Positions 40,201 through 55,200 of a stretch of 64,000 nt of DNA are shown piece after piece (the stretch's first letter is position 1; every line of letters starts with the position of its first letter). Origin of the DNA: Mytilus galloprovincialis. Its lineage: Eukaryota; Mollusca; Bivalvia; Mytilida; Mytilidae. The stretch lies in contig NC_134847.1 in assembly GCF_965363235.1 (NCBI RefSeq), forward strand, positions 55,088,439-55,152,438. The letters run 5' to 3'. A model generated the notes under the pieces. The model was not told the DNA's origin. It made no database searches and saw only the letters and a list, made by a program, of their open reading frames with translations. Position numbers and translations under genes: made by a program.

Positions 40201-43200
40201 AACGGTCAAATATATAACCAAAACTGACCACTGTTTCTGACACTTTAAAGTCATTACATCATTGTAAAATCTGTATACAGACGTCACTTGTATTTTGTGT
40301 GAATTTGGATTGATTAGGACGTTTGTATTTTATTTCTTTAACAATTAATTAAGTAATACAATTTTTATGTAATTATACACACGATCAGATATAACTAAAC
40401 TGTATCCTTTTTCATTCTATCAAAGATGTGTGTAATTTTGAAAAAAAACACCAAAAATATATCTCAGGAACAGCCAACCCGAATTGCAAAATAAATTATA
40501 CCAACTGTAAAAGACTGTGATAACACCATGACTAAAGACAAAAACGACAAACAGACACTCTACATTACAGAAAACAAATTTGAAAGGAAATTAAGAACCT
40601 AAAATTCTGGTATAACATCCGAATGGAACCAGGTGCCCTGATGGATTAAGTAGTATTTTGCTCCACAAAAAACATCCCTCGTGTAACTAATAACAGATGA
40701 GTGGAAGTCACAATTATGTATGTCCCAAACATTGTATCTTTGGTATATTAAAATTGTTTTTATTTTACTTTCTTTAGGTTTTCCAAATAAGTCAGCAATG
40801 TTATATCTCAAAGTAGGATAAAACAAGAACTAGAACAGGAGTAATGAATAGCGTTTAGTAGAGGAAAATTACCTTGAAAGTTATCTTTGCTTAATGTTAC
40901 TTGATTTGTCGATTCTGTTATCCAATCAGGCAACACTTGAGTTTTCTTGGGGAATGTAATATCCTCAGACAAAACCTTCCCGACTTGAACAACTGAAATG
41001 CAACATACAGTTAGAACGTTTATTCTGCTTTCTATTGAATCACTTACATTTGGAGAGATAATGTATAAGAGAACACGTGACTTAAGAATATTTTTACATG
41101 AGACGTTTGATGCATCTTCGTGAATTTTAATTATGTTTGTGTGCCGTTACGTTCTCGTTGTTTGTTTATTTAGGTTTAAAATAGATTTCATCAAATTAAT
41201 TTTCTTTATGTTTCATTTTTGATTTGATTATTATTACACTGTACAAATCTTTTGATGCAAAAGCAAGTCAATAGGAGACCTTATTGACTGTTCTCCTTTC
41301 TTAAAAGAAAGAATAAATGGTGAGAACGATATTTCTTTGAGAGATATTTTGATTTCGAAAGTATTTAGGATTTGACAAATGCGTATTCCTTGTATTTCTA
41401 ATACTAACCTAACTGGTCTTTCTGTACAGTCCTTTGAAATACACTGTCATTTACATTTGTATATGCTTTTGTGTACACTGTGACTGCTTTTGCAATGGCT
41501 GTTACACCCGTGAAATTCTATTCCAAATATACCCAAATATACAAATTATTCATTCTTTAAATTGAAATTATTTGAAAATATAAACGTCCCGAATAATAAC
41601 TATGAGTGGCCGTTCAGTGAATGTTCACTCCCATAATTCAATTATTTTATAATTAGTTAACAAAGGTATCAAGCATATAATTTGATACGCCAGACGCACG
41701 TGTCTTCTATATAAGACTCATCAGTGACGCTCAGATCAAAATAGTAAAAAAACATAACAAGTATAAAGTTGAAGAGCATTGAGGACCCAAATTAAAAAAT
41801 GTTGTACCAAATAAAGCTAAGATAATCTGTGTCTAGGATTAGAAAATCCTTAGTATAATAAAAATAGCAAGATGTGGAACTAGTTCACATTTTAAACTTC
41901 AATTATAGAATGTACACATATTAACCTATCTTGATTGCGTTTATGGGATTTCTATAGATATAATAGCATTACAGGAGACGTTTACACTGTCGATACACGA
42001 GTGTCGTTCTCGTTTGGAGTTTTTGATTCCATCAGGTTCTGTTTTAACCTTGATTTGAATGATAACATTGAATTGTGAGATTGAAGTATTGGTTAATTAC
42101 TATTTACTCTGATTTACTTTCATAGACATCATATTCTCTGATTTGATTGGATCTCGATGTTTATAATGAAGACAAATTTTATTGCAGACAAAGAAGATAG
42201 AATTTAGCTTGAATTAAAATCCTTTGCCAATGAAGATAAATAATTGAGCTGAGTTTGAGCAACAAAATAAAACAATTAGGGTATTATTGGTATATGTCTT
42301 ATGTTAATGTTTTTACTTTATCATTTATACTAACCAATCGTTTCAACTGCCTCCAGCTTGGTATATTCTTCTCGACCAAAAGGTTATCACACGATGACAC
42401 AAAAATCTTGAAAAAAGTAGTCATATATATTAATCTATCAGAGGATAGTGATTTCACTCAGTGAATGTTGAGATAGCAAAAATGGATTATGAAATAAAGT
42501 TTGACATGGGATTAAATACCCATTATGTGTTTCATTTGCTGAAAGTTTTTGTAATTTTTTAGGACATTCCACATACGATTTTTGAGTGTTTTTGAGTGTT
42601 TTGTTTTATTGTCTTTAGTTTTTTTTAAACAATGTTTACATACCTCCAGTTGGTCAATAGAAATACTGTCTGATTTATCTTTCGCATGAACAGCAATATT
42701 ATCGAGTATTGAAGAAGATATATCCAATTCCCCTGATGTTAAGTCTTTTGGTACATCTGGTTCGGTTAACTTGTTTAAATCAACAAGAATGTTGTTCACA
42801 TCTTTCACTTCGATACCATTTTTCAGAAGGTCCGTCTACAAATGAAACAGTGCAATCAGGTAAATTTAAAGGAATAATTAATCGTTTTTCTTCATTTAAT
42901 GAGATCAGGCAGGTTTATGAATGTATACACATTTTTAAAATAAAGCTCAAACTTTTTTTAGTAAGGTATCATCATATTTCTCCAAGAAACAGCTTCTAGA
43001 TATCAGATTTTAGTACAATTGATAGTCTATAAACACTTCCCTATAATTTAATTTATGAAGTGGCTCCATACTTTCAAGCACAGCGTTCTTCAAACTATTT
43101 CTGTGACTTTACAAAACATTTGGTCTTCAGCAGTAGAATTCGGTTTAATTTTTAATGTATTTTTCATTTATCATAAAACTCTAACATGTCTACGTTTAGC

Positions 43201-46200
43201 AAGAATAGAATAAATTCTTATGTATTACCTATTCTAACTTATATATTAACTTTTAAATAGTTATACTTTTAAACATGAAAATTAACCGAATATTTCATAT
43301 TCTTATTCAGGAGACACCTGATTTTTATTCTAGCAAAAGTTTAACAGTTAAAATTTTATTTTACTACTGACCATTGCAACTTGGAATATAGTGAAAATAT
43401 AGGTTTCTGAGTTATTAAAAAATAATTGTACAGTCTAGTTCTTAAGAGAAAAGTTTGAATTCGCTTTTGCATGAAATAGATCAGAGGCCTAAAAATAAAA
43501 AAAGGCCATTGTATTGGAAATGTAAATCTTGAGAATAGATGACAAAAAGATTCACAGAATGGTGCTTAAACATGGCACAAACTGGTCAACCATGTTTGAT
43601 TTCGATAACAACATATATATAAATCTTAGTGAGAACTGTTGAATATCTATTTTATCGTGTTATGAAGATTGATGTAGCATCTGTATTTGAAACATATTAA
43701 GTGTGATTTTCTTTCTTTCGAATTTGTATCGATGACCTCACAGCCTTACTCCATTCCGAAAGAGTATCCACGTCTTCTTTTTCGCGTTTTGTCCATTGTC
43801 TGGCATGAACATGTACTGTCACATGTGAATTCGCCGACAACGAAGTTGAAAACAAATACTCATACAAACAAACATGAATGTATACAGAAACTTGTTTGAA
43901 AGCTATCACACTGATCAAGGTAAGGTTATTTACTGTCATACACGTGATAAATTTAGCTAGCTATAAAAACAGGTTCAATCCTCCATTTTATACTTAAGCA
44001 AATGCCTGTACCAAGTCAGGAATATGACAGTTGCTATTGATTCGTTTGATGTGTTTGAGCTTTTGATTTTGCCATTTGATTAGAAACTTTCCTTTTTGAA
44101 TTTTCTTCGTAGTTCAGTATTTTTGTGATTTTACTTTTTATCACCCACAATACAGATAAATGCTATATATAAAGTATACCTCTACGTTCAAATTTAAGAG
44201 ACGCTCTGATATACATGTACTATAATTTGGTTCTTCCCACTCTCCATTACTGTTACACAATCGAGATACTGTACCTACAAAAAAAAAATAACACGTTGTC
44301 TTAGATTAGATATAAGATATCATATGTGTCAAGGTGCACTTTACGAATCTGGGACAATTAAAGATGATACGATATTTTATACACTTCGGCAATCTGTTGA
44401 TAGTATTATACTTAAAAAAAAAGGTAAATGCATTGATATCAATTATTTCAAATTCATCAGATGATATTCGAATATACAGTAATCTTATGTTTTATTTTAT
44501 TTATGTCATATTCATCAATAGTTCGTCTCATTGGTTCTTTATGAATATACAGGCATTCAAATTAAAGTTGTGAGATTATTGTAGTTTTTGAAAATTTGTA
44601 GAGCTCACAAAACACTGAAAATGAAACAAAACATCTATATTCAAATAATATCATAGTTACCTGCACGATCACCAGGGCATGAAATAATAGCTAATGTATT
44701 TTCAACAGTATATACCCAGAAGCTTTCGAATTGGTCCACGTTGACTGGACAATATTGATAGACAACTAAAAGATAAATACACAAACATTGGATAAATTAA
44801 AGAAAGCTCACATAGAAAAACAAAATAAAAGACGGCATTATCAATACAACACACTTTATATAACATTGTTGTGAGTATAAGCCAAAGAATGCTGATTACA
44901 ACTATAAAATCGACACGAATTAATTATTTCTGTTAATATTATTTATTTGTATACTTTGGAAGGAATAGTCACATGAAGGTATGCCTAAATTAAATTGCCG
45001 ATTGTTCCATTTTAAATAAGTTAATTATTTAACTTTGAAATTTATCATTTGCTTATATTGAAATATTTATAGCACCGATATATTTTCACCTCCTTTTTTG
45101 CAGTTTCTGTTTAGGTATAGAGATATCCATAAACATCCATTTGTTTGAAATATTCTGTAAAAAATACAACACTTACCGTTGGGTTTAATTACACTGATGT
45201 GAGAGACGAGGCGATTTCCTTCTCCATAATTGTTAATTCCAGAACATTCATACTGAACAGTGTCTTGGATTCCACTTACAACCAACTTCGAGTGTGTATT
45301 GTCTATACGTATGATTATCTCACCTAGTATAGAGAAGAGGCGTTTTATTATTCCTTCTTGATAAACTATCCAAGGTATTAAGGTGATTTTCAATGCAAGT
45401 CTTCCTAACTATCACTTTCTGCTAGTGCAAGTGTTCTGTCAGGATAATACCGTTGCAAATGAAATGAATATTGTGATGAAATGGACGGAAAGATACCAAA
45501 GGGACAGTCAAACTCATAAATCTAAAACAAACTGACAACGCCATGGCTAAAAATGAAAAGGACAAACAAACAACAGCACACACGACACAACATAGAAAAC
45601 TAAAGAATAAACAACACGAACCCAACCAAAAAACTAGGGGTGATATCAGGTGCTATCAGGTGCTCCGGAAGGGTAAGCAGATCCTGCTCCACATGTGGCA
45701 CCCGTCGTGTTGCCTATCTGATAACAAATCCGGTAAATAGTCTAATTCGATAGGTCACATTCATGAAAGGGAAGGGGATTGTAGTTACGACGTAAGGAAC
45801 ATATCCGATATCATTTGTGAAACGGTTATTCCATAACGGTCAACCAACTCGTGATGGCGTCCGTAAAATTTACGAAGGGATAATTTCAAATTCACCATTT
45901 GGAACTCTTGGTTTAATAGCTTCCTTGTGAGCAGCAACCCTCTATCAAGAAAATCAAGATAGGAAATGCAAGCATGGGAATATCGTATCAATTGGGAGAT
46001 ATATACCCCGTATGCAGGTGCTGCTGGAATGTTGCTACTTAGAAATGGAAAGTTCACAATTGGAAAGCTGAAATCATCTCTTTTGTCGTAAAGTTTTGTT
46101 TTCAACCGACCCTCATTGTCAATTTCTAGATGTAAGTCAAGATATGAGGCCGACTTAACTGTATGTGTAGTATCCTTTATCTCTAGCTCGATTGGATAGA

Positions 46201-49200
46201 TGCGTTCCACATAGTCACCAAATTTTGAATTATTTAGTGTAAGAACATCATCTATGTAGCGAAAAGTAGAGTTAAAGGATATTGCTAACTTCTTATCTTT
46301 CTTCCTAAGAAGTTCCTGCATGAAGTCAGCCTCATAATAATAAAGAAACAAGTCGGCAAGTAAAGGGGCACAGTTTGTTCCCATTGGAATGCCGACAGTC
46401 TGTTGAAAAACACGTCCTCCGAACGTAACAAATATGTTGTCAATCAAGAAATCAAGCATCTTGATAATATCAGTAGTAGAGAATTTTTTGCTCGAATCAG
46501 AGTGATCCTTTACAAAGTAGGATTTATCCCTCCCTAAGACAAGGTACTTGTATCTACGTTGGCCATTCTTTTTTACGAAGCAAAAAAAAAAAAAAAGAAA
46601 TTATTATCATTGATATCCAATTCACTTCAGATACAAGTATATATATTCTACAGCACTAACAATAACAACCAATCGGCTGAACTAGAAGATTATTCCGACC
46701 AAATATTGGAACAATCCCGTTAAATGTTCTTGTTCTTTATATGAACATAAAGCACTAAATGAACGTTAAAATTCAGGATTTTTATTTACGAGTAATTTCA
46801 AGTTAGGTAGAAGCAGGAGGAGGTATAGCGAAATTTACTGAGAAATGTTCGAATATCAGAAAATAGATTAATATTAGTTTAAGACGTTGTTGCAAAAACA
46901 TTACATTTCATGAATTTATCAGGACAATTCTGATTTAACTAGAAATAGTTCTTTTTTTCTAATTTACTTTAATGAGAATTGCAAATGATTTGCAAACATT
47001 TTTATTTCGATTTATAAATAAGGCACAGTATATTAATAACTTATCATAAAATTTACCTTAAAAAAGCAATGAAACAATGATGGTGACTGAACATGACTTT
47101 ATTTGTGGTAATTACTTACCTTTGTTTGGGTTAAACGTGTCTCCATTTTTGTACCATAGGATAGATGTAAGGACAGAATAAGACTGAACTACATTGCAGT
47201 ATATGTTGACAGTATCGCCTTGGGTTACGGTTGATGTACGTGGTGAAATACTAACGATCGGTTTGCCAATGATATTTAAACTGATTTTCTTGTCAGAGCT
47301 GATATAGCCATCACTCACTTCACAGGTTAGGTTTCCTGTTAAAGAAATTTTTTTAGGTGTATCAAAAGCAGTATTGAGTTTTACTTACAAAACAAATTGA
47401 TCAAACCTCCCATCCATATTTTCTCTTTCCAAATTCCTAAACCATGACGCTGAGATCAATGTAGTTTTGAAATAGAACAGCTGACCTTTTACAATTTCAA
47501 TTGTCCTGTATACAACATTGAAGCTATAGTTCGTTACATTCTCTCAATCTTTTTATTATGTAGGACAATGTAAATGCATAATTTATCTGTTACGAACGTA
47601 CCTGGACGTGTTTTATTTTCAGAAGTCGCTTAGAAACGTTGGTAAAACATAATCAATTTTCAGGCATTTAGAAGTTTCATACTGAAATAAAGTATTTTCT
47701 TTTTAAATCTGTAACTCGGCAGTCTGTTGGACACAATTGTATTCCCATGTTTACAATTAGCTAAACATAAGTATGTGTTGTTGTTTACAGTATTGCTTTG
47801 GGGTTTTAGTCACATTTTAAATTCTTTTGTCATTATTGTTGTTCATATGTTGAAGTCCATTTGCCGAGCCTTTGTTTAAATATTTAAGTGTATTGAACTT
47901 CCTGAACAGTAAGTCTGTCTTTCGTGTTTTGATGATCATCTTACTAACGCATGTGCAAACAATAAAACAATCAAACATGCGCGATAGATCACTAGAGATC
48001 ACAAGTTGTTTTTAAAAGTTCATGAAGGATATATACCTGAATCACTTGTTTGTAGACTTAAAACAATCAAACGGAAGTGCATTCTTCTATTGGTTGGATT
48101 ACTTGATACTGTTTCTGTTTTCCATCTTGATGTATTTGTTGGATTTATAACCGAATTATTCAGCTTCCAGGTAGCAAAAATAGTACCTTCTGCGTATAAA
48201 ACATACGCTTCACACATGACCGTTACACTTCTTCCATTAATCATTTCACCTTCAATAGTCAGCTCAGTGATAGTGATGTTTGCATCTTTAAAAGAATTTG
48301 AAAAACTTTGAATTGATGATCTCTTATTCAAAATCTTCATCACATAGGTGAAAATTAAAAAAACTTAATCGATAATCATACCAACAATAAATTAATCAAT
48401 AATTCAATCATGACACATTAATTTATTTTTATTTTGGTATCTTTAGTAAACCATTGTGTTAAAATTTGTCGAAATATAGGTAACAGTAGTGTACACCTTA
48501 TAATTTTGCTGGGTACGAAGCCATTTTGTTGCTTAAAATATATCAAGGATGCTCATATCTGGAAATTTGAAAGTCAAGAGCAGAGTTAATAATTGACTGT
48601 AATTAGAAAAGCCAAATCCAACTAAGGTGAACTTTGCAAAGGAATTGGAAACTGAATTTCTTAGAAAAAGGAGTATCTATACTCATTAACGTGTGGATAA
48701 TCCAAGAAAGGAATGATGTGATTATACCAGTGCCCATGCACTGACTCCTGAGCTGAAGGTACACTGTGGGACTACTATTAACGTTTTAGACCAATAGAAA
48801 AGAAAAATCACACTTCCAAAGTTTAATGCGTCCGACTTCATTTTCTTCTGAAACATTCATCAGGTATACTCAAACACAACAATTAAAACTAAAGATGTAG
48901 AAATACTCGTATAAAGGAGCTTTTTGACTAAAATGGAGCAAATGTGAGCTTTTTGACCAAAATGGAGCAAATGTGAGGTAAATACAAAAAGTCAAATCCA
49001 CATGAAGTAAATTCTGCCTTTCGGAGATTAAACCTTACATTTTGACATCTTCTAAATTCATTAGTCGGCAAAATTAAGAAAGGATATTAATTGATGATAA
49101 TGTTATTGTTTAGTGTTTAGTGTGAGAAAACTTACTTCCTGTTACATTTAAGGCAGTTGGTAGACTGCTTCCAATACCAATAGTATTACTTGCATAGCAC

Positions 49201-52200
49201 GTGTAATGTCCTTCATCATTATTGTCAACATCGGAGATTGTTAGAGATTGATTTATAATTGATGACCCATGAAATCTGTCACCAATTACAACTCTTGTAG
49301 TCGTATCATTTATGTCTTTAACCCAGAAGACATCTCGAAGTGCAATGTTTGATATTGCTGTGCATTCCAGTGTTATTTCGTCTTGTAGATTTACAGTATA
49401 TAAGGATTTCGATATGTGAACAGCAGGAATCTCTGTAAAATTAATGATAATGGTATATTATATGTTGCACAAACATTAAATTTCTTAATGTTTTTGAGAT
49501 ACAATGTGTTTAAAAAGTTTACTTTCAAATGTAAACAATAACCAGTACCAACTTTACTAATTTATATCGATAAGGAAAGGTTGATAAGGTAGACTATTCA
49601 TTCACAACAACTTTAAATCTGAAACCATTAGTTGATAATAATATTTTAAGCCCATCAAACTTATAAACACTGTACACAAAAACGTTTATTTTTTTTTTAG
49701 TTTGGTGGTTTATTTTTTACGGTTGTGATAAGAACATATAAATATTGAAAAAATCTATAATCTCAGAAACGATGTCTCAATTTTGCACTATTGTTGACAG
49801 TTCTGTTTAAAAAAGACTGAAGTACCTTATTCCTACTAAGTTTCTATAAAATTATTCAAAAATCAATTAAATAATAACAGATACTGGGAACCATGTCATG
49901 TCCCTTAATTCCTTATATTTTTCAAACATGAACCCAAAGAAGAGATAGCTATTTCTAATCAATTTTGATGAGCATTTACCTTCAATATTAAAACGAAGCA
50001 AATAAAATAATATGGTCCTGGTTGTCTCATGAAATTTCACTCTCTTATACCACTACATTTTGTATTGATTTGTTTCATTGCGACTGTATACTTTCTTCCC
50101 TAATACCCATACCTGGAATGACGAGTGACGCAGATTTAGCACTGACTGTTGTTCCAATTAAGCTCCTAGCTCTGCAGCTGTATTGTCCTGCATCAGATGA
50201 CTCAAGATGCATTATTGTTAGTGATGGATTAGTGATATTTGAACCTCGATATTTGAGTGGAGGAGTTGTTGAAAGAATGACAGGGTCAATCCCTTTTCCT
50301 TCTTTATTGGTGAATATCCACTGCACTTCCTGTATTTGACTATTCGGGGATTGTATTATACAGGTTATGGATATTTCTTGTCCTGCTAATTGGGTGTAAG
50401 ATGCTTGTGGCACATCAACCACCGGTTTTGCTTCTGTGGATGATTAACAATTATTTAATCTAAATAAAACGGTTACAGAAATAAAATATACAAATGTATT
50501 TACAAGCTTAGATAGCATTTGTTAACACAGATGCAAAAATATCGAACCATAATTTTCCATTATCATTTCTAACAAATATATTTTGAAATTACTATTTCTA
50601 ATACCTAAAACTGAGATACATTATATATCATTCGAAAGGTTTTTTGATTTGCTTGGTCGAAAGAAAAACACTCTACGCTGCAATGTCCATTACATCAAGG
50701 TTTAAGGTCAAGATTAAGCATCACTAAATATTGCAAGAAGTTAACTAAATATCATTTAAGGGTTCTTGTACGATGCATATTATCTAAATATCATATAAAA
50801 CAGATAGAACACGTCTAAATAGCAGTTGTCGTCTTTATACAAATACATTGTTATAGTGTAGCCCTTAAGGAAGTCTTGTTATAACAATTATTTCGAACTG
50901 CTATTCCTCTCTCAACCAAATAAATCACAATATCTTTTTATTTATTTGGTGCGTCATAAAACGATTATCCGGAGCTACTTTCATCATGTACAAAAAATCA
51001 ACACTCGAACTTAAAAAAACATATCCACAGATAATTAAAAAAAACCATTAAATAAAGGATGAAAGCAAAAGTTATAACTACAACTTTTCAATCATCTGTT
51101 ATTTGAATTCTTATATGGCATCTTATTTGGGTGAGACACAAAGATCATTACAGTTTCTAATAAAGTGTGTCAACAGTAGAATACCATTTCTCATGTCAAT
51201 CGATAAGAAAGAAAAACATCAGGAAAAAATTGATAACTGAGAGATTCACATAACTTCAAAAGAAGCGATATCGGGACTCCTGCTATACATGCAACACTCG
51301 CCATGATATTTACACTTAGTCAAATGTTACTATCGGTCAATTTGAAAATCAGTCTAAAGAACATAAAAAACGTAACAAAAATGTATCTTTTAAGCTGAGA
51401 CACCAGCATAACGTATCAATCAGCCATTTTTTTATTGTGATTTTTTATGGTAATGTTGTATCGATTTTAACCCGTCTTCCTTGAAACTGTGCTTAAGCTG
51501 GGTTTTTTTTCGGAGGAGAACAATCCTGTAAGAAAATCGATTAATGTGAATATGTTATCTAGAACGTACCGTATTAACTGAGATGTGTGTACGCCATACA
51601 TTTGAGACAGACCTTTAACCTTCTGTCTATAATGTTGTTTATCTGAAGTACACTAGCATGTATGTGCTCTACATGTAAGCAGTAATTGACATATGGGTAA
51701 AACTATATGTATTACAGTTTTAATATCGTTTTCTGTTATTTATGGATATAAGCATTTATCAAATGGACATTGCAATTGCTGCAAGCATACTAATCGTTCT
51801 TCTCTTTATAAGAAGGTTAATTGAAATTCTATTTGAAATTAATTGATTGTAAATTTGTTATTGTACAGTTTTCTTATCTCATTTATTATGTCTAGCATAG
51901 TATAGATAAACGAGCTTTTAAATCAATAATGCATTTAAAAATTAAACAACATAATATCAAATAAAAAAATTCATGCTGGCAAATACATTTTTTTTTTATA
52001 TATCAAAGTTTCAAACCTTAATTCTCACCAAAAGCACGGATGAATTATATCTATCTTGTTTGGTAGAGATGGATTCATTTAATGAAAGGCGCAAGGTTTG
52101 TTTTTATCACAAATGGTACAAAATAGTGTAAGTTATCGATTTTAGGTACTGAAGTTCTTTTAAACCTTAGATCTTTTCTTACATTTGAATTCCTGCTTAT

Positions 52201-55200
52201 ATGAAACGTGGATTTAAATAAAATTGACAGATGTATACAACAATATTAGTTTAAACATATTTGTTACTAGTGATTGGGAAGTAATGTATTGCAACTTATT
52301 AACAATCCCTTTAGTCTTTGTGGTAGCGAGTGTTGCCATGGAGCGGTATTAGCCTACTCTTTTTTCGAAATCTACAAGGGTGTCGTTTTCATGTTAGAGA
52401 TATGACTCGCTCTCAACACGGGTCAGTAATTTATCGTCCCCTTCCGGCGGTTCTATCATCGTTTCTCAAGACCATACTCGAAATGGTGTCGAGGGAGAGC
52501 CGAAAACTCAGTCCCTGAAAATTTCTCTCATGAACGAAGATCGAACCAGGAAACTTTGTGTAAGTAGTCCGATACGATAACTATTACACCAAGGCCCTCC
52601 TTATATACAAAAATATCTTAAAATGTCTAGGTCTTTATGCATGAAAGCCATAATGTTTTAGAAATAGAATGCACCATTCATTACTGATATTGTTGTTGTA
52701 TACATCTGTCAATTTTATTTAAATCAACGCATCATTAGATTAAAGGAATTTTTGTTTAGATATCTTAAATAAATTGTTCTCTACGAGAAAAACTTGCAAA
52801 ATCAAAAAACTAAATTATAAAAGGGATGGTGGAGATTTCAGCTGATTTTTGGTTCCTGGTAAAGTACTAAGTACATTTAAAAGACCTGTGGTTGAAAAAC
52901 ACCAAGTCAATACACAGTTTAAAAACAAATGAGATTGATTTGCAAGGAAAAAGAGTGTTCTCACGGTCTCACCAACAAATTAGAAGTATTTTTAGAATAT
53001 GTTCTTTAAAAAAGATAAAGGAAATAGTAAAAAATAAAGGCTCAATAGAATAAGTCCCAAAGCAATACCCTTTGCAATGGTCATTTCTGAACTGGATTTA
53101 TTCATTGAAATAAACCAGCTGTTACTAACTAAAGACAATAGTTAAAATTACTGTCCATACTTACCAACAGGTAGTAGAGCTATGGTATCAGAATTTATGG
53201 TAACAATTTCATTGCTTGCCAAGCACATATATAAACCTAAGTCATTTTGTTCCACTGATGTAATTGTCAGAGATGGGTTATTAATGTTGCCTCCAGAATA
53301 CCTTGAATTATTTTCAACACTCATAGGATTATTATTAAAATGCCAATCTATCGAAGAAGGAGTACCCGAGGTAATTATACACTGCAGAGTGACTGTACTT
53401 GACAGTTTTGGTGAATATTTAGTAATTGGTGTACGTAAATCTAACACTGATGGACCTGAAATAAATAACGGAGTGACATTAATAATCTCACTTAATTCAA
53501 ACATTGGTGGGTGTGATTTTGGTGCGTGTTCCCATTTTTAACATTGTTTCAATTGAAATTGAAAGTAAATATTTTATATAGCTGTCCTATGATTTGGATT
53601 TGAAAAAAAGAACAACATCAAAATCCCATAGTTGAAAATTTTTCTCTTTTTTTTCGTGAACATTTGAGTGTTCAGGAACTGCTGATGCTTTTGGATTGTT
53701 ACTTTGTGTCATTTGTATTTGTGTATAAATCTTTTTATTCATGCTTCGTACAAATCTGCTCAGTTCAGCCATTTCCAATTAACTCAACAGTTTTATTTAT
53801 AGTGCTGTTTCTCCATTTTCCATTGTCCCTGTTTAATTTTCACAAACAAATTTGAATCACTAAATTACTACGCACATTTTGCAGTGACTCTCTATTTCAA
53901 AATTAGACTTCGGTGTGCTTATACGAATCCTTAGTTTAGCTCAATTTTCGATGTATGCTCTCATGTCTTTTGATGACACTGTATAATAAGAACGTTCAAC
54001 GAATAACTCTTTTGAAAGAGAGTTTGTTAATCTGGGCCCAGTTTCACGAAGCTGTCTTAGGACTAAGACAGGTATTAGGATGGTCTTACGACATATCTTA
54101 GTCCTAAGTGGGTTTCACAAATTGGAACTAAATTAGGACATCTCTTAAAGTTGGTCATAAAGTTAGGACTATGAGGTGTCTTATGATGGTCTTAGGATAG
54201 TTATACGTTTATCTATATAAACTACACTCATTTTTTTATATTAATTTTGAAAAAAATATTTTATTATCATCTAATTATCTATTCTCCTGTTCCTGCTTAT
54301 TACGTTATCTTTCTAGATGGACGGATTATCATGATTTGTCAACAATGAAAATTCGATGTATTGATATCAAGATTGCCCGATTTTATCCCTTAACCTTTTA
54401 TAACCAATAAAGTCGAAATTGAATTCAACTCACTTGTACCAAAAAAATGTCATCATTTTATATTCTTTTTTCTTAATTTTGCATTAAAAATTTCATATTT
54501 ATATTGATGTATTGATTAAAGATAATTTACATATAAATCACTTTTATTTTTTATATTTATTTTGCAAATTATATCATTTTAATAATTAATACGTTTTGAA
54601 TAATTTATGGTAAGACATACTACATTTACATGATTTTTTCCCGTAAATCTTATTAATATTTGAAAATTTAAAGAACTTGCGACAGGTTTAGGATGTCTTA
54701 GCTAAGATCATCCTAAGATAACTTCGAGACGAAGTCTGCCATATGTCCGAGGATAGTCATAAGAGGATCATAAGACATGCCCTAAGATATATCTTATGAC
54801 ATGTCTTATGATAGCTTCGTGAAACCGGCCCCTGTTTTTTTTTTGGTTATAATTTTCACTAATTTCGTACATCCATCTTTTACATGACAATAAACATCTA
54901 CCACTCCGAGCAATCTGTCAAATGTTTGGTTTTACCACAATTTTTGGTTAGTCACGCCTCCTTTCATTTCCACCACAGGATTGGCAATCATTATTTCGGG
55001 TGTTTGTTTTTTTATATATATATCCAAATGATCAGAATTCGGCATCGGGCCGAAAGTACAAATCAATTTCCTCTATACATTCAAGTATATGTTTAGCAAT
55101 TCGAGAAAAGTCTAAAAATTTTATCTATTCTAAAAAAGATACTCGATGTTTTGCCATTGCAATAACTTATTTGTCCCCATTCGCAAGGGAGACATACGAA

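Noticed and set aside
41490..41525. AG at GTGTAACAG as the exon 13 acceptor
   Set aside because: It would put exon 13 in the wrong phase after exon 12 and reach a stop. GGAATAG fits phase 0.
48006..48311. Plus-strand frame of 101 codons opposite Ig5
   Set aside because: It is the shadow of the Ig5 exon, whose Cys/Trp pattern and splice sites are clear on the minus strand. The same holds for plus-strand frames at 50.0, 53.2, 45.1 and 62.1 kb.
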